Below, piece after piece: positions 30,417-38,361 of a stretch of 45,953 nucleotides of DNA (position 1 is its first letter; the number at the start of each line of letters is the position of its first letter). Origin of the DNA: Halopseudomonas formosensis. GTDB lineage: Bacteria; Pseudomonadota; Gammaproteobacteria; Pseudomonadales; Pseudomonadaceae. A program made the translations under genes and the position numbers. Location: assembly GCF_900115905.1 (NCBI RefSeq), contig NZ_FOYD01000018.1:1-45953 (forward strand). Reading direction: 5' to 3'. The notes under the pieces are model-generated. The model was not told the DNA's origin. It saw only the letters and a program-made list of their open reading frames with translations, and made no database searches.

Positions 30417-32666
30417 ATGCCCCGCCGCCCCCTCCTGCTGGCCGCCCTGTGCCTGCTCGCGCTCACCGGGTGCAAGTTCGGTTCCAGTTCAAGCTCAGGC
30501 TCCGGCAACCACGCATCCCCCCGGCTACCACCCAATATCCTGTTCATCGTCATTGACGACGTGGGGGTGGATCAGTTCGCCAGCTTCGGTTACGGCGGCG
30601 CCCAACCGGCCCAGACCACCAGCATCGACGCCATTGCCCAGGCCGGGGTGCGCTTTCGCAACACCTGGTCCATGCCCACCTGCTCACCGACGCGCTCGAC
30701 CTTTTTCGAGGGGCGCTACCCATTTCGCAGCGGTGTACGCAACGCCATCGTCTCCAATGACCTGGCCAACTCCCAGGTTTCGCCCTATAGCCTGACCACG
30801 CCCCGGTTGCTGCGTGAGCAGGCCGGCTACGTCAGTGCGCTGATCGGCAAGATGCACCTGACCGGCTCCGACATCAATCCCGCCAACCACCCGCTGGGCG
30901 ACGACGCCATGCGTGAACTGGGCTGGGACTACTTTGCCGGCTATCTGGACGGCGCACCCTACCCGATCGACACCACCGCCGGCGGCGTCGCCCCGCCCGG
31001 CACCTACCACTGCGGCTTTGTGCCCAACACCACGGCGGACATCAACAATGGCGCCGATTACGGCGTCTGCTACCTGCCCGCGGGCCACAGCGATGGCAGC
31101 CACCTGCTGATGACCGATCCGGACCAGTACCCCACTCCGGGCCGTACCTGTCTGGAGCTGGGCGGCATTCTTGATCCACGCGCCACTGTCTACAGCGAAG
31201 CCCGGCGCGATGAACTGGACTTCGCCACCCAGAACGGCCACTACACCGGTGCCTGGAAAATCAACCTGGCCGACGGCAGCAACCGCCAGCTGAGCGCCGA
31301 CCAAGCCGAGGCCCGGGGCTACCGCACCGTTCTGGAAACCAATCTGGCCATCGAGTGGCTCAACCGCATCAGTGAACAGCAGCCCGACAAGCCCTGGATG
31401 CTCAGCCTCGGCTACTCCGCCCTGCACACGCCCCTGCAGCCGCCACCGGCCAGCCTGCTGCCCCACCCCGACGCCACCCTCAGCCTGGTCGGCTGTGGTA
31501 CACCCGTGGCCGACAGCCTGACCGAACTGGGCATACTGCCCGACACCGCCATCGATCTGGCCGACTTCGCCCAGCAGCGCGCCGTGGCCCAGCACATGCT
31601 CGAAGCCGTGGACCATGAAATCGGCCGTCTATTAGTCAGCACCGGTATCGCCCTGGAGCAAGACGACGGCAGTCTGGAATACAACCCCGACAGCAACACC
31701 GTGGTCATCATCACCAGCGACAACGGCACCTATATGCCCACCGTCAAGCTGCCCTTCGACCCGCTGCGGGCCAAGGGCTCGCTGTACCAGACCGGCGTCT
31801 GGGTACCGCTGATCGTTGCCGGGCCGATGGTCACGGAAAGCGACCGCGACGTGCCGCACATGGTCAACAGCACCGACCTGTTCAGCCTGTTCCGGGAAAT
31901 CGCGGGAATCGACGCAGCAGCCCTGCCCAGCGAGCTGCAACTGGACGCCCAGCCGGTCATGCCCTATCTCACCGAACCACAGCACGAGGCCATCCGCAGC
32001 ACCAACTTCACCGAACAGGGCACCAATATCAGTGCCGAGACCCCGGCCCCCTGCGTCATCCCCGCCGCCAACACCTGCGTGCAGATATTCCCGCAGCAGG
32101 GTGTATGTGAGGACCAGAGCGGTGTCTGGTACGGCCCCGGCAGCGCCATCGATCCCAACGGCTTCAGCTCCTGCTGCGCGGTCAACGCCTATCTGGAAGA
32201 CCAGGGCCAACCCGCCACAATCCTCTTTCCTCAACACCAGAGCGCATTGCGCAACGAGGATTACAAGCTGGTACGCATCCGCCGCATGGACTGCGCCACC
32301 GACAGCCTGGTCGATACCGAAGAGTTCTATGAGATAAACCAGAGCACCGACCCGGCGCAGCTCAAGCTCGACCGCGCCGACCAGGACCTGCTGGCCAACA
32401 ACAGCCTTAACCCCGAGCAACAGGCCATCTACCAGAGCCTGAGCGACCAGCTGACCGCCCTGCTGGCCAGCAATATCAGCTGCCCCGGCGACGGCAACGG
32501 CGATCTGCAGGTGGATCAGACCGACCTGGACGAATGGGCCTACTGGGCCGACCCCAACCAGGGCGGCGGCGCCTCCAGCTGGTACGACTTCAACCACGAC
32601 GGCATCACCGACGAAGCGGACAAAGCCATCATCGAAGCCAATCTGGGGAATGCTTGCCGGATCTGA
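30417..32666 (+). CDS. Lipoprotein sulfatase with C-terminal dockerin-like module
   Basis: 749 aa. Lipoprotein signal with lipobox LTGC (C19), then a Ser/Gly linker. The sulfatase domain starts PNILFIVIDDVGVDQF (metal-binding D47, D48) and carries the formylglycine motif CSPTR (C89) in MPTCSPTRSTFFEGRYPFRS, so it should be a type I sulfatase acting on sulfate esters. The last 60 residues have two EF-hand-like calcium loops (DGNGDLQVDQTDLDEW and DFNHDGITDEADKAIIEANL) spaced as in type I dockerins. An AAGGA site precedes the ATG. Substrate unknown; sulfated algal polysaccharide is a guess from the likely habitat. It sits between two fliS genes with no carbohydrate genes nearby, suggesting insertion. 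Confidence 0.88.
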   Translation: MPRRPLLLAALCLLALTGCKFGSSSSSGSGNHASPRLPPNILFIVIDDVGVDQFASFGYGGAQPAQTTSIDAIAQAGVRFRNTWSMPTCSPTRSTFFEGRYPFRSGVRNAIVSNDLANSQVSPYSLTTPRLLREQAGYVSALIGKMHLTGSDINPANHPLGDDAMRELGWDYFAGYLDGAPYPIDTTAGGVAPPGTYHCGFVPNTTADINNGADYGVCYLPAGHSDGSHLLMTDPDQYPTPGRTCLELGGILDPRATVYSEARRDELDFATQNGHYTGAWKINLADGSNRQLSADQAEARGYRTVLETNLAIEWLNRISEQQPDKPWMLSLGYSALHTPLQPPPASLLPHPDATLSLVGCGTPVADSLTELGILPDTAIDLADFAQQRAVAQHMLEAVDHEIGRLLVSTGIALEQDDGSLEYNPDSNTVVIITSDNGTYMPTVKLPFDPLRAKGSLYQTGVWVPLIVAGPMVTESDRDVPHMVNSTDLFSLFREIAGIDAAALPSELQLDAQPVMPYLTEPQHEAIRSTNFTEQGTNISAETPAPCVIPAANTCVQIFPQQGVCEDQSGVWYGPGSAIDPNGFSSCCAVNAYLEDQGQPATILFPQHQSALRNEDYKLVRIRRMDCATDSLVDTEEFYEINQSTDPAQLKLDRADQDLLANNSLNPEQQAIYQSLSDQLTALLASNISCPGDGNGDLQVDQTDLDEWAYWADPNQGGGASSWYDFNHDGITDEADKAIIEANLGNACRI

Positions 32667-32708
32667 TTCCGGCAGCATGGATAACGCTCCAGCGGGGAAA
32701 GCTGGAGC
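32656..32708 (+). terminator. Tandem hairpins after the sulfatase
   Basis: GCCGGA-TCTGAT-TCCGGC (32656-32673, containing the stop codon) and GCTCCAGC-GGGGAAA-GCTGGAGC (32686-32708). Only a short ATCTT follows, so termination strength is uncertain. Confidence 0.5.
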
Positions 32709-32720
32709 ATCTTCAGCGCT

Positions 32721-32738
32721 GGCGAGCCCCCGCTCGCC
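32721..32738. repeat. REP-like hairpin, family A variant
   Basis: GGCGAGC-CCCC-GCTCGCC between the sulfatase and the toxin-antitoxin pair. Same stem as at 14385 with a different loop. Confidence 0.55.
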
Positions 32739-32913
32739 GACAGAATCGACCTGCCAACCCATCACACCCTGCCACATTGCCCCTGTCCATATTCCACCAC
32801 CTCTGTAATCCTTTACGAATCTGAACTTCATCGACATCCACATCGCCCTGGACGATAATGAAATGCGGGAACATCAAGATCACCCAGTATTTCCATTTGA
32901 TAAGGGGCTCCCA

Positions 32914-33186
32914 ATGGCAACATCCATCAAGATTGACGACACGCTGAAAAGCCGCGTCCATCAGCTTGCCAATCAGCGCCACCGCTCACCCCAAGGCATG
33001 ATTCAGGAAGCAATCGAACAGTACATTGAGCGTGAGGAAGCCCGTGAGCGCTTCAAGCAGGAAGCCCTGGCGTCTTGGCAGTCCTACCAGGAAACAGGTC
33101 GCCACCTGTCCGGACAGGAAGTGCGCACCTGGTTGAATACCTGGGGCACCGATGACGAAAAACAGATACCAGAGTGCCACAAGTAA
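32914..33186 (+). CDS. Ribbon-helix-helix antitoxin
   Basis: 90 aa. N-terminal ribbon-helix-helix DNA-binding fold (ATSIKIDDTLKSRVHQLANQ, RSPQGMIQEAIEQYIEREEA) and a C-terminal toxin-neutralising tail (WQSYQETGRHLSGQEVRTWL), typical of CopG/ParD-type antitoxins paired with ParE/RelE toxins. The ATG at 32914 follows AAGGGG. Its end overlaps the toxin start by 13 bases. It would repress its own operon. Confidence 0.87.
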   Translation: MATSIKIDDTLKSRVHQLANQRHRSPQGMIQEAIEQYIEREEARERFKQEALASWQSYQETGRHLSGQEVRTWLNTWGTDDEKQIPECHK

Positions 33187-33467
33187 TCATCACAGAGCTC
33201 GCAGCGGAAGGTCTTGAGCGCTGCCGTCTATTCCTGGCCAGAAAAGCACCAGCGGCAGCCGCCCGGGCCGGCCAGGCCATCGAACAGCAGCTTCTGCTAC
33301 TGGAAACCACACCGGATATTGGCCGACCATTCGACGACCTACCAGAGTTGCGTGAGCTACTGATTCCCTTCGGTGACTCCGGCTATGTAGCTCTTTATCG
33401 CCATGACCCACCCAGCGATACACTATATGTTCTGGCCTTCCGGCATCAAAAAGAAGCAGGCTATTAG
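33174..33467 (+). CDS. ParE/RelE-superfamily toxin
   Basis: 97 aa starting at GTG 33174. Family features are ITELAAEGLERCRLFLARKA, TTPDIGRPFDDLPELRELLI, the SGYVALYRHDPPSDTLYVLAFRH beta-sheet and the closing RHQKEAGY. The overlap with the antitoxin ensures antitoxin is made first. Whether it targets gyrase (ParE) or mRNA (RelE) cannot be decided here. The pair lies between the sulfatase and the fliS-fliD operon and may stabilise the inserted segment. Confidence 0.87.
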   Translation: MPQVIITELAAEGLERCRLFLARKAPAAAARAGQAIEQQLLLLETTPDIGRPFDDLPELRELLIPFGDSGYVALYRHDPPSDTLYVLAFRHQKEAGY

Positions 33468-33484
33468 ATAGCCGCTCGCTGAAA

Positions 33485-33523
33485 GCCCCCAAAAAACAAC
33501 AAACCCCGGCCAAAGCCGGGGTT
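33485..33523 (-). terminator. Intrinsic terminator of the fliD-fliS operon
   Basis: On the minus strand AACCCCGGC-TTTG-GCCGGGGTT is followed by TGTTGTTTTTT: a 9-bp GC-rich stem with a U-tract, 34 bases after the fliS stop. The plus-strand reading lacks the U-tract, so it mainly serves the flagellar transcript. Confidence 0.85.
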
Positions 33524-33556
33524 CGCCAAATCATCACCACCACTCAAAAACCAGCC

Positions 33557-33925
33557 CTATCTGGGCTCGATCGCATCCCAGCCTTCCTTGATCTCCTCAA
33601 GCAGGCCCTGCACTTCTTCCAGCGACCGCGGCGTATCATCCAGCGCTACGCCCGCCAGTTTGCGGGTCATGTAGTCGTAGAGGCTGTCCAGGTTCTCGGC
33701 AATCTCGCCGCCCAGTTCCTTGTCCAGCGAAGCCTGCAGCGCACCAATGATACTGATGGTGCTGCTCACCGCCGTGCCGCGCCGCTCGGCATTACCGGTC
33801 GCCTGGGCATGCCGCGCCAGCTTGAGGCGCTCGATGGCACCGTTGAGCAGCAGCTGCACCGCCCGGTACTGGGACACTTCCTGGGCCAGGTTGACCTGCT
33901 TGTAGGTATCGATGGGGCTTTTCAT
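33557..33925 (-). CDS. fliS: Flagellin export chaperone FliS, copy 1
   Basis: 122 aa. Core features of FliS are present: [60 protein letters not shown] and a [15 protein letters not shown] ending that matches copy 2. It begins immediately after the fliD stop, the classical fliD-fliS arrangement. The two FliS differ at most positions, so this is an old paralogy, and they may serve different clients. Confidence 0.92.
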   Translation of the reverse strand: MKSPIDTYKQVNLAQEVSQYRAVQLLLNGAIERLKLARHAQATGNAERRGTAVSSTISIIGALQASLDKELGGEIAENLDSLYDYMTRKLAGVALDDTPRSLEEVQGLLEEIKEGWDAIEPR

Positions 33926-35383
33926 CTACTTCTTATCCTTGCGAACGACGCCGGGCAGGCTGTCGAGTTGGGCAGTCAGGAACGAGCTGGTACTGCTCAT
34001 CTGCGATACCAGCGCGTCCATGGCGTTGAACTGGGCGAACAGGCGCGACTCCAGCTTGGTCAGACGCATTGCCAGCGTCTCGCGCTGCTCATCCACGCCC
34101 GACAGGGTGTTCTGCAACGCCTTGGTGCGATTCTCGAGAATCCCACCGGTCTGGGTGTAGGGCTCTATCTTGGCTTCCATGCGGGCCATCAGCCCCCGCT
34201 CGCCGGTAAAGAACCCGTTGACCTGCTCGAGGTTGTTGTCCAGCGCATTATCCAGCTTGGTGCCGTCCACCGCCAGCTTGCCGTCACGCTGGGTGCTGAT
34301 GCCCAGGTCAGCCAGTATGCGGATGCCCTCCCCGGCGGACGGCGTGCCCAGCTCGGTACGCATGGCGTTCATGAACGAACGCACCGAGGAGTCCCCCACC
34401 AGCGCAGCCGCCAGCGGCTCACCATCATCGCCACCGACCGAGACCACGCTGGTCAGCGAATTGACGGTGTCGAGCATCTTGTTATACGCGTCGACAAAAT
34501 CGGTGATCGACTTGCGGACGCCCACCTTGTCCTGGGTCACGCCCAGATTGACCGTCTCAGCATTCTCCAGCGCCTCAGCGGTTTGGGCCTTCTTCAGGGT
34601 AAGGGTTACCCCTTCGATGGCATCCGTCACCGTGTTGCTGGCGCTGTTCAGCTGGATGCCGTCAATAGCGAAACTGGCATCGCGCGAATAGCTGATCACG
34701 CGTGCCGCACGGGGATTCGCCGGGTCAACCGGCGTGGGCTGGAAGTCGGCATCGGTGCCAGAGGACGGTGTGAATGCCAGAGCACTGAGCCCGCCCGAGT
34801 CAGCGCCGGACACCTCGACGCTGATATCGTTACCGGTACCGGACTTGTCCGAACTCAGGATCAGCCGGGAGCCGCCATCGCCGCTGGGGTCGGTGACAAT
34901 GGTCGCACTCAATCCCTTGTCCTTGCCGGCCGCATTGATGGCATCGCGGATATCGGTGAGGTTGGCGTCGGTCACGTCGATATCCAGCGAGTCCTCGCCG
35001 ATATTGATGGTCAGGGTACCGCTGCCCAGTGGGTCCTCGGCATTCTCGACACCGGCCAGCGCCACCTTGCTGCTCTGCGCCAGGTTGAACACCTGCACGT
35101 TGTAGTTGCCGGTGACGGCCTTGGAGCCAGCGCTGATGCCGACGATATCTGCATTGCTGGTCGTCGAGCTGCGCTTCTCGAACAGCGCAGGATCATTCAG
35201 CTTGCCGAGGGCTTCCTTGAAGGTCGACAGCGCGCTCTTGAACTGCCCCAGCGCCGACACCTTGGACGTGGTGGACTTTTCCAGACGATCCAGTTGCGCA
35301 GTCTTCGGCGCGGCCTCCGCATTCAACAATGCCTTGACCATGCCGTTGACATCCATGCCCGAACCGATACCGGTGATTGCCAT
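33926..35383 (-). CDS. fliD: Flagellar filament cap FliD
   Basis: 485 aa. N-terminal MAITGIGSGMDVNGMVKALL with the coiled region LDRLEKSTTSKVSALGQFKS, a variable central part, and C-terminal VDEQRETLAMRLTKLESRLF and LFAQFNAMDALVSQMSSTSS that form the filament-contacting legs. Sits on the filament tip and helps flagellin fold; in Pseudomonas it is also an adhesin. Preceded by a near-perfect sigma54 promoter. Confidence 0.95.
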   Translation of the reverse strand: MAITGIGSGMDVNGMVKALLNAEAAPKTAQLDRLEKSTTSKVSALGQFKSALSTFKEALGKLNDPALFEKRSSTTSNADIVGISAGSKAVTGNYNVQVFNLAQSSKVALAGVENAEDPLGSGTLTINIGEDSLDIDVTDANLTDIRDAINAAGKDKGLSATIVTDPSGDGGSRLILSSDKSGTGNDISVEVSGADSGGLSALAFTPSSGTDADFQPTPVDPANPRAARVISYSRDASFAIDGIQLNSASNTVTDAIEGVTLTLKKAQTAEALENAETVNLGVTQDKVGVRKSITDFVDAYNKMLDTVNSLTSVVSVGGDDGEPLAAALVGDSSVRSFMNAMRTELGTPSAGEGIRILADLGISTQRDGKLAVDGTKLDNALDNNLEQVNGFFTGERGLMARMEAKIEPYTQTGGILENRTKALQNTLSGVDEQRETLAMRLTKLESRLFAQFNAMDALVSQMSSTSSFLTAQLDSLPGVVRKDKK

Positions 35384-35448
35384 AATCCTACCCTCTGCGT
35401 CCGTTTATTGACGCATCGCTTGCTGAAAGTGAGTACTCCAACGTATCA

Positions 35449-35464
35449 AGCATGTACCGTGCCA
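35449..35464 (-). promoter_or_regulatory. Sigma54-type promoter of fliD
   Basis: Minus strand TGGCACGGTACATGCT: the -24 block is an exact TGGCACG match and GG-N10-GC spacing is exact. Leader to the fliD ATG is about 55 bases. Confidence 0.85.
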
Positions 35465-35526
35465 AGCACACGCGTTCCTGCTCCAAGCCGAGCCGCCTGG
35501 ACAAAGACCATCAGATCAACGCCCCC

Positions 35527-35552
35527 TGTAGGAGCACCGCCCCGGTGCGAAC
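35527..35552 (+). repeat. REP element, family B
   Basis: TGTAGGAGCACCGCCCCGGT plus GCGAAC, a slightly shorter variant of the family-B REP, placed 24 bases past the flaG stop and ahead of the fliD promoter. It may end or protect the flaG transcript. Confidence 0.75.
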
Positions 35553-35575
35553 ATCCCCGCACCCGCCCGCCAATC

Positions 35576-35944
35576 TCAGGCCTCAGCCCTGAACAACAGA
35601 CTGCGGATCTCGGACAGACTCTCCGCCAGTCGCACCGCCTCTTCCGAGGGAATCTGGCGAATCACCTCGCCGGTATCCCGCTCGGTTACCTTTATCAGCA
35701 TGCGTCCACTGTTCTCATCCAGCTGAAACTGGATATTGTGATGGGTCGCCTGCACAAAATCCTGCATATCCGTTACCGCCGCCAGCACCTGCTCACGATT
35801 CGGCTCGGACGTGCCCTTGTTCTGCAACAACTCGGCCTGTCTGGCATCTGCCTGAGCCGGTTGTGTATCCGCAATATCCTGTGTTCTGGAAGCCGGAGCG
35901 CTTACCCCGACATTACCCCTGCTACCGAGAGATCCCATATCCAT
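35576..35944 (-). CDS. flaG: FlaG family protein
   Basis: 122 aa. The disordered N-terminal half (Ala/Gln/Asp-rich) and the C-terminal FlaG domain with HHNIQFQLDENSGRMLIKVT and GEVIRQIPSEEAVRLAESLS identify it. FlaG limits filament length in several bacteria. GGAGGAAA precedes the ATG. It lies between fliC and fliD as in P. aeruginosa. Confidence 0.92.
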   Translation of the reverse strand: MDMGSLGSRGNVGVSAPASRTQDIADTQPAQADARQAELLQNKGTSEPNREQVLAAVTDMQDFVQATHHNIQFQLDENSGRMLIKVTERDTGEVIRQIPSEEAVRLAESLSEIRSLLFRAEA

Positions 35945-35967
35945 GGTTTTTCCTCCGAACAGGACAA

Positions 35968-35997
35968 GGCGGGAGAAGAGTCACCCCTTCCCCCGCC
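35968..35997. terminator. Hairpin between fliC and flaG
   Basis: GGCGGG-A-GAAG pairs with CTTC-C-CCCGCC around an 8-base loop, 20 bases past the fliC stop. Only TTGTCC follows on the minus strand, so it may attenuate rather than end transcription and set a high fliC to flaG ratio. Confidence 0.5.
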
Positions 35998-36017
35998 AGT
36001 CATACCGCCAGCTTACC

Positions 36018-37193
36018 TTAGCCCAGCAGGCTGAGGACCGCCTGCGGCAACTGGTTGGCCTGGGCCAGCATCGCAGTACCCGCCTGCTGCATGATCTGGT
36101 TCTTGGCCAGGTTGGCAGACTCGGCTGCGTAGTCGGTGTCCATGATGCGAGCACGGGATGCAGAGGCGTTCTCAGCGATATTCTGCAGGTTGCTGATAGT
36201 GGATTCAAAGCGGTTCTGCACCGCACCCAGGTCAGCGCGTTGAGCGTCGATAGTTTCGATAGCCGCATCAATCGTCAATAGAGCTTTTTGCGCACCCTCT
36301 GCGGTTGTAATATCCATTTCTTCAACGGACAGCGATTTTACCGCACCGTTATCAGCCGGTGTGAAAACACCCACCGTGAGTCCATCAGGAGTATCTTCAA
36401 ATGCAATAGTAGTCAGTGCGTTCCCACCTTCATCGTCTATTGCAGACACGACGTTAATCGCACCACTGCCTTGAACAAACGCACCTACGCCCAAGCCGGA
36501 GTCGCTGATTGCCGCTGCAATTTTAGCGTTAGCCACGTCGGCGGAGTCACCTTTCTTGATCGCAGCGTATACGTTAACTTCGCGGTCGTCAGCCATAGTT
36601 ATGGTGATTTTCAGGTCACCATCCTCGGTAATACCGCCGGGGTCCACCGTCGCCGCAGTAAGAGCATTGTCGAAATGACTTCCGCTCAATGATGACTTGC
36701 TCGCTTCGCCGATAGACATACTGATCGTTTCGTTCGCTGCAGCACCAACCTGGAAGCTCGCAGAGCCGAAGGTTCCATCAAGGAGATTTTTACCACCGAA
36801 CGTGGTGGTCTTGCTAATACGATCCAGTTCGTTTTTTAACTGTCCCACTTCAGCGTTAAGAGCTTTACGCTCCGCATCACTGTTAGAGCCGTTAGCAGAC
36901 TGCAGAGCCAGGTCCCGCATACGCTGCAGAATGTTAGTCGATTCCTGCAGTGCACCTTCAGCAGTCTGGGCAATGGAGATACCATCGTTGGCGTTCTTCA
37001 CCGCGACGTTCAGACCATTGATCTGGCTGGTCAGACGGTTGGAAATCTGCAGACCTGCTGCGTCATCCTTGGCGCTGTTGATGCGCGAGCCGGAGGACAG
37101 ACGCTCCAGCGAGGTGGACAGGGCGTTGGTAGAACCACTCAGGTTGCGCTGAGCGTTCAGGGAAGCAATGTTGCTGTTTACTGTCAGGGCCAT
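36018..37193 (-). CDS. fliC: Flagellin
   Basis: 391 aa. Conserved D0/D1 ends: [40 protein letters not shown] at the N-terminus and [40 protein letters not shown] at the C-terminus. The central part, about codons 165-300, is short, variable and visibly poorer in GC than the ends. The ATG at 37193 (MALTVNSN) is the family start; the open frame to 37265 is leader. Transcribed from a sigma28-type promoter about 180 bases upstream. Confidence 0.96.
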   Translation of the reverse strand: MALTVNSNIASLNAQRNLSGSTNALSTSLERLSSGSRINSAKDDAAGLQISNRLTSQINGLNVAVKNANDGISIAQTAEGALQESTNILQRMRDLALQSANGSNSDAERKALNAEVGQLKNELDRISKTTTFGGKNLLDGTFGSASFQVGAAANETISMSIGEASKSSLSGSHFDNALTAATVDPGGITEDGDLKITITMADDREVNVYAAIKKGDSADVANAKIAAAISDSGLGVGAFVQGSGAINVVSAIDDEGGNALTTIAFEDTPDGLTVGVFTPADNGAVKSLSVEEMDITTAEGAQKALLTIDAAIETIDAQRADLGAVQNRFESTISNLQNIAENASASRARIMDTDYAAESANLAKNQIMQQAGTAMLAQANQLPQAVLSLLG

Positions 37194-37322
37194 GGTAGTT
37201 CTCCATTTGACCAAATCGATGTTTGTCTGAGCCAGCGACTCATGGGTCAGGACTCGCCCAGACACCCATAATGTTCGCGTTCAATCCCTTTATCGGCGTA
37301 CTGGCCAAGAGCTTTAATCTTT

Positions 37323-37342
37323 TCCGGAAAAATTTTTCCGGA
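37323..37342. promoter_or_regulatory. Perfect 20-bp palindrome in the fliC leader
   Basis: TCCGGAAAAATTTTTCCGGA, identical on both strands, about 130-150 bases before the fliC ATG and roughly 40 bases after the predicted transcription start. It could be a dimeric regulator site or an mRNA hairpin. Confidence 0.6.
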
Positions 37343-37369
37343 TGGGTTGACAGCCTTCGCAGCGCCTTG

Positions 37370-37388
37370 CCGATACCCGGGGTATCGG
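37370..37388. promoter_or_regulatory. Palindrome overlapping the fliC transcription start
   Basis: CCGATACC-CGG-GGTATCGG, 8-bp arms. Its right arm lies inside the sigma28 -10 element, so a protein bound here would block the promoter, or the RNA 5' end would fold. Confidence 0.55.
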
Positions 37389-37408
37389 GCGTGTCGACAA
37401 AAGCTTTA
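37382..37408 (-). promoter_or_regulatory. Sigma28 (FliA) promoter of fliC
   Basis: Minus strand TAAA (37408-37405), 15-base spacer, CCCGATAC (37389-37382). The consensus is TAAA-N15-GCCGATAA; six of eight -10 bases match, spacing is exact. Confidence 0.75.
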
Positions 37409-37745
37409 GGATGACTTGGCTTGTTTGGCTGATAAGACGTGCTGCGCATTACGCTGACAGCGGGGCGGCCCGGTGGCGCTCCTGTAACGGCATCGGGTCG
37501 AGCGGGGGGATCCGACTACGGCTTGGGCGAGATCCTGGCTTGTTGCTGTAGGAGCACCCGCCCCGGGTGCGAATTTGGGCCACGCCGGTGATGCTGGTGT
37601 TTCCGGGGAGAGCGGTTCGCACCCGGGGCGGGTGCTCCTACGGGAGGGGGACGGAGGACTTCATGCCCTTTTTTAATGTCGCAATGATGGCATAATCATT
37701 CGGCAATCTTTCACATTGACGTATAACAATCAGCAAGGAGCTGTA
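37409..37745. other. Intergenic region upstream of fliC and the membrane protein
   Basis: Between the fliC promoter and the plus-strand gene at 37746. It contains the inverted REP pair (37547-37641) and, nearer the gene, a short AT-rich stretch with AATGAT...ATCATT (37683-37700) and AAGGAG. No coding sequence is convincing. Confidence 0.55.
37547..37641. repeat. Inverted REP doublet, family B
   Basis: TGTAGGAGCACCCGCCCCGG (from 37547) and its reverse complement (37616-37641) enclose 42 bases. This paired form is the arrangement called BIME or REPIN and can fold into one long cruciform. Confidence 0.8.
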
Positions 37746-38216
37746 ATGTCCCAACTACAACAGAAAATCGGCCCGGCTATCGTTCAGGCCCTGATCGTCT
37801 GCATCGTGCGCTTTTTCACCATCCCATTGTCCATCTGGAAAGGTGCTGCCCTGCGTCTGGCTGATCGCCGTGAAGCGGCAAGCGGACCAGACGATGGCCG
37901 CGGCAAGTCGGAATTCCCGGTACTCGATTGGATCCGTACCGCCTGGGATGGAATGATCTTTCTGTCCTGGTTCGTCGGCGCGGTGGCCGCGATCCTCACA
38001 CTGCTCGGTGGGATGTTCAGTTTCGGTTTTCTAGCGGGAATCGGCAGCGCGTTTGCCGTGCTGGTGTACTTCTACTTCAGCGTCATTCTCATGTCCTTCT
38101 TCAAAGAGAGCCTGATTCTGATCCTGTCGATCGCCACGAACGTTGAGAAACTGGTCAGCAAGCCTGCGGCGGACGGCCCGGCCGAAGCTGGTGAGGCGCA
38201 AAAGCAGACGCTCTGA
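37746..38216 (+). CDS. Membrane protein of unknown function
   Basis: 156 aa. An N-terminal amphipathic or membrane segment (AIVQALIVCIVRFFTIPLSI, about 11-30) and a long hydrophobic hairpin (MIFLSWFVGAVAAILTLLGG and FAVLVYFYFSVILMSFFKES, about 70-125) with a hydrophilic C-terminus ending PAEAGEAQKQTL. AAGGAG lies 6 bases before the ATG, so it is probably translated. I do not recognise the family. It is transcribed away from fliC and convergent with the ParD/ParE pair, so it appears to be a single-gene unit. Confidence 0.75.
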   Translation: MSQLQQKIGPAIVQALIVCIVRFFTIPLSIWKGAALRLADRREAASGPDDGRGKSEFPVLDWIRTAWDGMIFLSWFVGAVAAILTLLGGMFSFGFLAGIGSAFAVLVYFYFSVILMSFFKESLILILSIATNVEKLVSKPAADGPAEAGEAQKQTL

Positions 38217-38225
38217 CTATCACGT

Positions 38226-38250
38226 CGCCCCCGATGATAAGCCGGGGGCG
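38226..38250 (+). terminator. Hairpin after the membrane-protein gene
   Basis: CGCCCCC (38226-38232) pairs with GGGGGCG (38244-38250), followed by TTTCAG. Located 9 bases past the stop. Moderate terminator candidate. Confidence 0.55.
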
Positions 38251-38361
38251 TTTCAGTCATCTGCTCCTTCACGTCGATGCCATAACCCGGCCCAGCGCCG
38301 GCTTCAGGAATCGTTACTGCCTTTCCTCCGTCCATACATAGGGCCGGTCGTATCTGGGTCA

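Noticed and set aside
37547..37641. Inverted pair as a CRISPR or transposon end
   Set aside because: Only two inverted units with REP sequence, no spacer array and no transposase.
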